From the NCBI GenBank assembly GCA_034687125.1, contig JAQGBZ010000274.1, positions 1 to 64,000 on the forward strand: a stretch of DNA of 64,000 bases, written 5' to 3'. How positions within the stretch are numbered: the first letter of the stretch is position 1; each line of letters starts with the position of its first letter. The position numbers and the translations under genes were made by a program. Under the pieces are notes generated by a model. The model was given only the letters and a program-made list of their open reading frames with translations, did no database searches and had not been told where the DNA came from. Below are positions 63,875-64,000 of this stretch, in pieces. This DNA is from Neelides folsomi. Its lineage: Eukaryota; Arthropoda; Collembola; Neelipleona; Neelidae.

Positions 63875-64000
63875 CTATTCAAATTATTATAAAATTAGAT
63901 AAATTTTTTAAACTAGGTCAATTTTGTTATCCATTTTTTGTATATTTGCGAAATAAGATATTATACAAGTAACCATTTATCTATAATATATTATTTCCAA

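Overview
The window is nuclear DNA of an animal, almost certainly an arthropod. It is AT-rich, its genes are split by many short introns (mostly 60-150 nt), and the gene set is metazoan: a complete-architecture Dscam, a zinc finger protein with an insect/pancrustacean-type ZAD domain, UFL1, kinesin-5 and mariner-type DNA. A hexapod or close relative fits best. I cannot name the species. I rebuilt every gene model by hand from splice signals and reading phase. For each complete gene the exon lengths sum to a multiple of three.

Layout. 0-2 kb: 5' part of an ADAM-like gene (minus) whose protease site is gone. 2.2-5.4 kb: ataxin-10 (minus) and proteasome subunit alpha-5 (plus), head to head over about 240 bp. 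5.9-9.1 kb: a tyrosine-kinase-like pseudokinase with a long Q-rich tail. 9.9-10.7 kb: a small membrane protein with a PPPY motif (minus). 11.4-15.0 kb: UFL1, carrying a MITE in an intron. 15.8-18.0 kb: a ZAD zinc finger gene, carrying a long inverted-repeat element in its last intron. 19.5-24.0 kb: kinesin-5. 24.35-25.18 kb: a dead mariner copy. 26.3-26.8 kb: a small secreted protein with ten cysteines. 26.8-31.5 kb: no gene seen.

31.5-49.3 kb: a Dscam-family receptor on the minus strand (nine Ig, four FnIII, one Ig, two FnIII, membrane segment, tail). Two opposite-strand genes lie in its introns: an elongin-B-like gene between two cytoplasmic-tail exons, and a short CRAL-TRIO (SEC14-like) gene between the Ig2 and Ig3 exons. 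The Dscam signal-peptide exon was not found. 49.3-59.8 kb is a 10.4 kb stretch without a credible gene, probably Dscam upstream intron and/or regulatory DNA. 59.8-60.6 kb: LEPROT/VPS55 (minus). 61.7 kb to the end: FAF1 (minus), running off the right edge and lacking room for the ubiquitin-like domains of its vertebrate counterpart.

The genes do not form one pathway. Several are housekeeping protein-turnover genes (PSMA5, UFL1, elongin-B-like, FAF1), but nothing in the sequence shows they are co-regulated. I found no convincing new multi-gene system. The most unusual items are the doubly nested Dscam locus, the inactive ADAM and inactive kinase, the UBL-less FAF1, the two GC-AG introns and the unknown ten-cysteine secreted protein.
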